A stretch of 64,000 bases of DNA from Mactra quadrangularis. Lineage: Eukaryota; Mollusca; Bivalvia; Venerida; Mactridae. This document shows, piece after piece, positions 63,201 to 64,000 of this stretch. The translations under genes and the position numbers were made by a program. The notes beneath the pieces were generated by a model. The model was not told the origin of the DNA and did no database searches. It was given only the letters and a program-made list of their open reading frames with translations. Every line of letters begins with the position of its first letter. Within the stretch, counting starts at the first letter, position 1. Location of the stretch: contig CM046298.1 of NCBI GenBank assembly GCA_025267735.1, positions 34,595,264 to 34,659,263 of the forward strand, in the 5' to 3' direction.

Positions 63201-63556
63201 TGATTCCATATCCCATACCATACCATGTGACTTCAGCTAGTACAGCAATTTTACACAGATAAAATATCTAAACAACAAACCTGGTATGTAAGAAAGCTAG
63301 TGGTTTATCTCTAGGTTGTATATCAAACTGACCATGTGTAGGGTTACCTGTGGAAGGTACAATCATTGTTTGTACTAACATAAAATATCTAAACAACAAA
63401 CCTGGTATGTAAGAAAGCTAGTGGTTTATCTCTAGGTTGTATATCAAACTGACCATGTGTAGGGTTACCTGGGGAAGGTACTATCATAGTTTGTACTAAC
63501 ATATTAGTGATAGCTCTTACACCTAGTACCATACAATGTGTTCTTTCTACTTCTTC
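39028..63556 (-). CDS. HTT: huntingtin, C-terminal 652 residues in 13 exons (5' part outside window)
   Basis: Read on the minus strand, 13 exons (155, 75, 94, 300, 156, 188, 115, 146, 68, 133, 163, 161 and 205 nt) join in frame to 1959 nt including TGA. The protein follows human huntingtin continuously: [149 protein letters not shown]. This is the C-terminal HEAT-repeat domain, which in vertebrates contacts HAP40; huntingtin is a large cytosolic scaffold in vesicle transport and autophagy. The polyQ-bearing N-terminus is not in the window. Introns range from about 0.6 to 10.5 kb and are full of mobile elements. Confidence 0.97.
39449..39742 (+). mobile_element. tRNA-derived SINE, family B, copy 1 (huntingtin intron)
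   Basis: TTGGTCGGTAGTGCAGTTGG gives an A box. The body CCCTTCCATGAAAATTTGAC, AATAAGGTATATGGAGAAGT and AAACCCAGTATAAATAAATA matches copies at 55209 and 63667. The B box is eroded. Confidence 0.85.
40237..40397 (-). CDS. HTT: huntingtin penultimate exon
   Basis: Acceptor ATAACTTCAG, donor TT|GTATCC (a weak consensus). It encodes [40 protein letters not shown] and [13 protein letters not shown]. The donor was chosen because the next exon then continues as L-L-S-Y-V with no gap relative to human (W-V-A-A-I-L-P-H-V) and phase 2 fits. Confidence 0.95.
40697..40887 (-). ncRNA. U2: U2 spliceosomal snRNA gene inside a huntingtin intron
   Basis: The minus strand starts ATCGCTTCTCGGCCTTTTGG and continues with the branch-site recognition segment GTAGTATCTGTTCTTATCAG, both exact for metazoan U2. 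Next come stem-loop IIa/b (CCCCCATTGGGGG), the Sm site GATTTTTGG and the 3' stem-loops with TTGGCCCGGTATTGCAGTAC. The length is about 190 nt, as in other animals. The core is undamaged, so it may be expressed, but no proximal element could be verified upstream (a TATATAAAA lies about 30 bp before the start) and a retroposed copy cannot be excluded. It shares the host gene's strand. Confidence 0.95.
41682..41844 (-). CDS. HTT: huntingtin exon ([12 protein letters not shown] ... AKVVFQ)
   Basis: Acceptor ATTTCTAG, donor CAG|GTAAGC. It encodes [40 protein letters not shown] and [13 protein letters not shown], the most conserved stretch in the window (human [20 protein letters not shown]). Confidence 0.97.
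42475..42607 (-). CDS. HTT: huntingtin exon (GKQYDGYSP ... [11 protein letters not shown])
   Basis: Acceptor TTTTATAG, donor GATAG|GTAAAT. The first half is a variable linker, the second half [20 protein letters not shown] matches human SVIVAMERVSVLFDR. Confidence 0.94.
42759..43099. mobile_element. GC-richer insertion with TIRs in a huntingtin intron
   Basis: It starts CAGTCCCATAAAATCATGGC and ends GCTATTTCTATGATTATGGG then ACTG, imperfect inverted repeats. The interior holds CGTACGGGTACGCAAGAG- and GGCGCCCGTACAGTG-type sequence, far richer in CpG than its surroundings. A 108-codon ORF runs on the minus strand but matches nothing recognised. Confidence 0.55.
43610..43677 (-). CDS. HTT: huntingtin short exon ([20 protein letters not shown])
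   Basis: 68 nt, acceptor ATATTTTACAG, donor CAG|GTAGGT. Human has [20 protein letters not shown]. It is the first exon after the 10.5 kb intron. Confidence 0.94.
46393..46546. mobile_element. inverted-repeat MITE, CTGTCAGT family, copy 4
   Basis: Left TTCAACTGTCAGCATCTCAA with CCTACTGATTTGAATAC, right AAGTATATAAATCAGGGGGA. The right end is eroded. Confidence 0.65.
46676..46733. mobile_element. short foldback family, copy 6 (half copy)
   Basis: GCAGGTTTAGGGCAAAATGG then TTGTAATTAATTATTTTCTT and directly AAACCCGCAATG; most of the right arm is deleted. Confidence 0.6.
46999..47084. mobile_element. short foldback family, copy 7 (best preserved)
   Basis: The arms TATATCGCGGGCTGAGCGCA + AAACAGTCGTAACT and AGTTACGACAGTTTTGCACT + AAACCCGCGATATA pair over about 34 bp with only three or four mismatches and a spacer of about 18 bp. 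Confidence 0.9.
47191..47406. mobile_element. long-arm hairpin MITE
   Basis: The left arm CCATTTAATAATGTTTCGGC ... CTCAAACATGGATATATTTT pairs with the right arm AAATATATCCATGTTTGAGA ... CCAAAACATTATTAAATGG. The arms are about 75-80 bp each with a central spacer of about 60 bp. Confidence 0.85.
48418..48722 (-). mobile_element. TACCCCCGC element, copy 1
   Basis: It contains GTGAGCTAATGCTCAC (a palindrome), then ATACCCCCGCAAAAATC, a body shared with 61218-61484, a GGACGGACGCACGCACGG run, and the end CTTCGAAGCGGGGGTATA. The terminal CAGTATACCCCC ... GGGGGTA block is duplicated in this copy. Strand is arbitrary. Confidence 0.85.
48723..50229. other. huntingtin intron sequence, nothing recognised
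   Basis: A-rich stretch. Between about 49600 and 49860, phrases like CTGAGGAC ... ACATGTTAACCC ... AACAATGG recur at irregular spacing of about 70-90 bp, suggesting a decayed tandem repeat. Confidence 0.4.
50230..50616. mobile_element. Tc1/mariner-type MITE
   Basis: Left CACTACCCTCCAAAAGTTCC then TTCACACAT, right GAAGAAACTTTTAGAGGGCA then TTG, both bounded by TA. Similar in design to 36421-36669 but a distinct subfamily. Confidence 0.8.
50829..53437. mobile_element. pogo/Tigger-like non-autonomous DNA transposon 2
   Basis: The left end CAGTGGATCTTGTGTTAAGC then GACCA, and the right end TGGTCGCTTATGCAAGATTA then ACTG, are inverted repeats, each bounded by TA. Subterminal repeats of GGTCGnTTAAGACAA / GTGGTCGCTTA occur several times at both ends. 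The interior is AT-rich and carries a 46-bp tandem array (52080-52552); no transposase is visible. Confidence 0.85.
52080..52552. repeat. 46-bp tandem repeat, about 10 copies, inside pogo-like element 2
   Basis: The unit contains TATGTCAATTACGAGTATTA and TAGTACTGATATTATTTGG. Unit length varies from 46 to 48 bp through T-run indels. The array creates long repetitive but meaningless ORFs. Confidence 0.95.
54143..54288 (-). CDS. HTT: huntingtin exon ([12 protein letters not shown] ... LIVKLSVDR)
   Basis: Acceptor ATATTTTACAG, donor ACAG|GTAACT. It encodes [20 protein letters not shown] and [11 protein letters not shown]; human [20 protein letters not shown] and ESLVKLSVDR. Confidence 0.95.
54413..54655. 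mobile_element. diverged TIR element related to 18657-18905
   Basis: CAGTGTCTAAACTTACTTTT at the left and TACTGTCAAACCCAGC at the right, with TTGGGATCCTGGGAATCCTG inside. The ends are eroded. Confidence 0.45.
54710..54850. repeat. repeat segments shared with 47515-48110 in permuted order
   Basis: CTTCGTTGCAAATCCC ... AATAAATAGTCTTGTTTTAT matches 48030-48108, and directly after it TCAATCTACATTCTTTATAA with TTTACATGTTACACTC matches 47519-47560. The order is swapped between the two loci. Confidence 0.75.
55209..55495 (+). mobile_element. SINE family B, copy 2 (huntingtin intron)
   Basis: GGGTCAGTAGTGCAGTTGGT A box and GGTAGGATTCCTACCC in the B-box position; the body AATAAGGTATATGGAGAAGT and the end AAACCCTGTATAAATAAATA match the other copies. 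Confidence 0.85.
55520..55634 (-). CDS. HTT: huntingtin exon ([10 protein letters not shown] ... PSQILQ)
   Basis: Acceptor TTTTATTACAG, donor ACAG|GTATTA. It encodes [20 protein letters not shown] and [18 protein letters not shown]; human [20 protein letters not shown]. Confidence 0.93.
55713..55794. mobile_element. short foldback family, copy 8
   Basis: ACTCAGGGCTCAGCGACAAA and GATCATTTTGTGCTAAACCC flank a diverged spacer. Confidence 0.65.
55921..56134 (-). mobile_element. SINE family A, copy 5 (inverted, huntingtin intron)
   Basis: In reverse complement it carries the CAAGTCTACTGATCGAGGGG head, the GGGTTTGATTCTGG B box, the ACTTTGTGGAGTTTGGTCAT body and AGATTTAGCCTTTCCAGGAA. It sits 20-30 bp beyond the donor of the exon at 56159-56346. 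Confidence 0.8.
56159..56346 (-). CDS. HTT: huntingtin exon ([10 protein letters not shown] ... LRTLSSTS)
   Basis: Acceptor ATATTTCAG, donor ACA|GTAAGT. It encodes [20 protein letters not shown] and [20 protein letters not shown]; human LRSSHLPSRVGALHGVLYVL and KQLIPVISDYLL. Confidence 0.96.
56430..58279. other. HTT: huntingtin intron, nothing recognised
   Basis: AT-rich with scattered short ORFs that match nothing known; no clear repeat family. Confidence 0.5.
58280..58889 (-). repeat. HTT: 61-bp minisatellite made from a huntingtin exon end and its splice donor, 10 copies
   Basis: On the minus strand each unit has 54 bp of coding sequence ([18 protein letters not shown] in the exon copy) and 7 bp of intron beginning GTAAGTC. 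Copy starts on the plus strand are 58280, 58341, 58402, 58463, 58524, 58585, 58646, 58707, 58768 and 58829; the last overlaps the real exon 58834-58989. All ten keep the donor GGAGTG|GTAAGT. Copies 2-5 and 6-9 share the same series of variants (CAGCAG, CTGCAG, CAGCTG, CAGCTG), so the array has grown by a four-unit (244-bp) block. Confidence 0.97.
58834..58989 (-). CDS. HTT: huntingtin exon (IVCLSDLF ... CKAAAVVGV)
   Basis: Acceptor ATTACTTTCAG, donor GTG|GTAAGT. It encodes [40 protein letters not shown] and [11 protein letters not shown]; human VVSDLFTERNQFELM and HPSEDEILAQYL, ATCKAAAVLGM. Its last 54 bp form the first unit of the 61-bp array that continues into the intron. Confidence 0.96.
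59616..60512. mobile_element. pogo/Tigger-like non-autonomous DNA transposon 3
   Basis: The left end CAGTATAACCTCTGCTAACG and right end TCTGCAGAGGTTACACTG are inverted repeats bounded by TA. CTCTGCAGAGCGG / CCTCCGACGAGCGG words are repeated at least eight times in the two subterminal zones. The interior has no transposase. Confidence 0.85.
60554..60853 (-). CDS. HTT: huntingtin exon ([10 protein letters not shown] ... NEVIKS)
   Basis: 300 nt, acceptor ATTATTTCAG, donor TCT|GTAAGT. It starts [15 protein letters not shown] (human VSIHSVWLGNSI), passes a Ser/Thr-rich acidic linker where human has an acidic E-rich stretch, and ends [20 protein letters not shown] then [12 protein letters not shown] (human [20 protein letters not shown]). 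Confidence 0.96.
61218..61484 (-). mobile_element. TACCCCCGC element, copy 2
   Basis: Nearly identical over its full length to 48418-48681, including GTGAGCTAATGCTCAC, CATGGGACTACGGGATGAAG and the CGCACGCACGCACGG run (one extra CACG unit here). It lies in a huntingtin intron. Confidence 0.88.
61636..61729 (-). CDS. HTT: huntingtin exon ([12 protein letters not shown] ... FTLGQ)
   Basis: Acceptor TTTTAACCAG, donor ACAG|GTAAAC. It encodes [19 protein letters not shown]; human QINPERELGSMSYKLGQ. The first ten residues are not alignable. Confidence 0.9.
62100..62735 (+). pseudogene. LINE C-terminal fragment with 3' UTR (huntingtin intron)
   Basis: The 62128-62325 frame reads [20 protein letters not shown] and [20 protein letters not shown], a common C-terminal block of CR1-like LINE proteins. 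The rest of the ORF is absent. The 3' UTR ends in AATAAA and an ATT repeat (62714-62731). Antisense to huntingtin. Confidence 0.85.
62835..62909 (-). CDS. HTT: huntingtin exon ([20 protein letters not shown])
   Basis: 75 nt, acceptor CTATATTTCAG, donor AGGG|GTAACT. Human [20 protein letters not shown]. The first base completes the Arg of HTR from the previous exon. Confidence 0.95.
63260..63501 (-). repeat. HTT: 121-bp tandem duplication of a huntingtin exon 3' end and donor (2 copies)
   Basis: Units 63260-63380 and 63381-63501 are almost identical (three visible differences around 63352-63368). The upstream unit in gene direction (63381-63501) is the real exon end; the other repeats codons for [18 protein letters not shown] ... 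LAFLHTR plus the GTTTGT donor in the intron, with Thr for Pro at one place, and lacks a credible acceptor. Confidence 0.93.
63402..63556 (-). CDS. HTT: huntingtin exon nearest the right edge (EEVERTHC ... LAFLHTR)
   Basis: Acceptor TTCTTATTTCAG, donor CCAG|GTTTGT. It encodes [40 protein letters not shown] and [12 protein letters not shown]; human ERTQINVLAVQAITSLV, VPVAGNP, QPRNKPLKALDTR. Further upstream exons lie outside the window. Confidence 0.95.
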
Positions 63557-63666
63557 CTGAAATAAGAAATAGTAAAACCATTTAATGAACAGTAAATTAA
63601 TCAACAAACCAAACTGTGAAAAATAATTAATTTTCATCATCCTAAATCAATTTTTATATTTTTTTT

Positions 63667-63930
63667 AACCTGGGTCGGTAGCGCAGTTGGTAGCTACCTG
63701 GATTTTGAATCTAGAGTCCCAAAGGGGGTACAAGTTCAAACCCCATCTTCCATGAAAATTTGACATGTCAGTTTTCCTCCTTAAATAAGGTATATGGAGA
63801 AGTTTTCAGCCTTGTGGAAGGAAAGGTAGGAGCTGGTTATAGACAAGGGTCCATGAAAGCTAGGTTAGGTGTGCTGGACTCAGTAAAATAACCATAAAAC
63901 TTGTGTTGACATGGCGTTAAACCCAGTATA
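63667..63930 (+). mobile_element. SINE family B, copy 3
   Basis: TGGGTCGGTAGCGCAGTTGG A box and AAGTTCAAACCCC B box; the body and AAACCCAGTATAAAAAATCA end match 39449 and 55209. It has the most tRNA-like head of the three. Confidence 0.87.
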
Positions 63931-64000
63931 AAAAATCAATCAAGTTTTTACTAGTCATGGGCTTTGGACTAGTAGATTAAGGCCAGGACTGTACAAGAAA

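Noticed and set aside
63281..63378. Second copy of the exon end as a separate huntingtin exon
   Set aside because: There is no credible acceptor or pyrimidine tract before it, only about 20 bp lie between the first donor and its coding part, and the protein is complete in alignment without it.

Overview
This is AT-rich nuclear DNA from an animal. Genes are split by GT-AG introns, repeats are dense, and there is a spliceosomal U2 RNA gene. The mix of tRNA-derived SINEs, short inverted-repeat elements, pogo- and Tc1-like DNA transposons and non-LTR retrotransposons, plus short repeats resembling the 'gttatctccctt' motif common in molluscs, suggests a lophotrochozoan, most likely a mollusc. That species call is inference.

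Two host protein genes can be read exon by exon, and they converge. On the plus strand, 8953-18395 encodes a complete four-exon clarin-like tetraspan membrane protein of 258 residues; all intron phases agree. On the minus strand, 63556 down to 39028 encodes the last 652 residues of huntingtin in 13 exons. Every junction is in frame and the protein follows human huntingtin to its C-terminus; the rest of the gene lies beyond the right edge. A U2 snRNA gene sits in a huntingtin intron on the same strand.

Layout. 1-2190: non-LTR retrotransposon with an intact reverse transcriptase, cut by the left edge. 2190-8950: intergenic, with a 1.2 kb pogo/Tigger-like element (3204-4436), a SINE and small inverted-repeat elements. 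8953-18550: clarin gene, whose introns hold a 35-bp minisatellite of about 38 copies, a LINE fragment, foldback elements and a hAT-like element. 18550-34400: gene-poor, with a Tc1 remnant, a 2.8 kb element with terminal inverted repeats that carries eight copies of a 13-bp motif (26321-29122), and a decayed LINE (30080-33108). 34400-39027: AT-rich 3' flank, and possibly 3' UTR, of huntingtin, with four tandem hairpins. 39028-63556: huntingtin, with introns loaded with mobile elements, including a 2.6 kb pogo-like element that contains a 46-bp tandem array. 63557-64000: intron or upstream huntingtin sequence with a SINE.

The most unusual features lie at huntingtin exon edges. The 3' end of one exon and its splice donor have been amplified into a ten-copy 61-bp array, so nine extra intact donors follow the real one. 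In the exon nearest the right edge, the 3' part plus donor is duplicated in tandem (121 bp, two copies).
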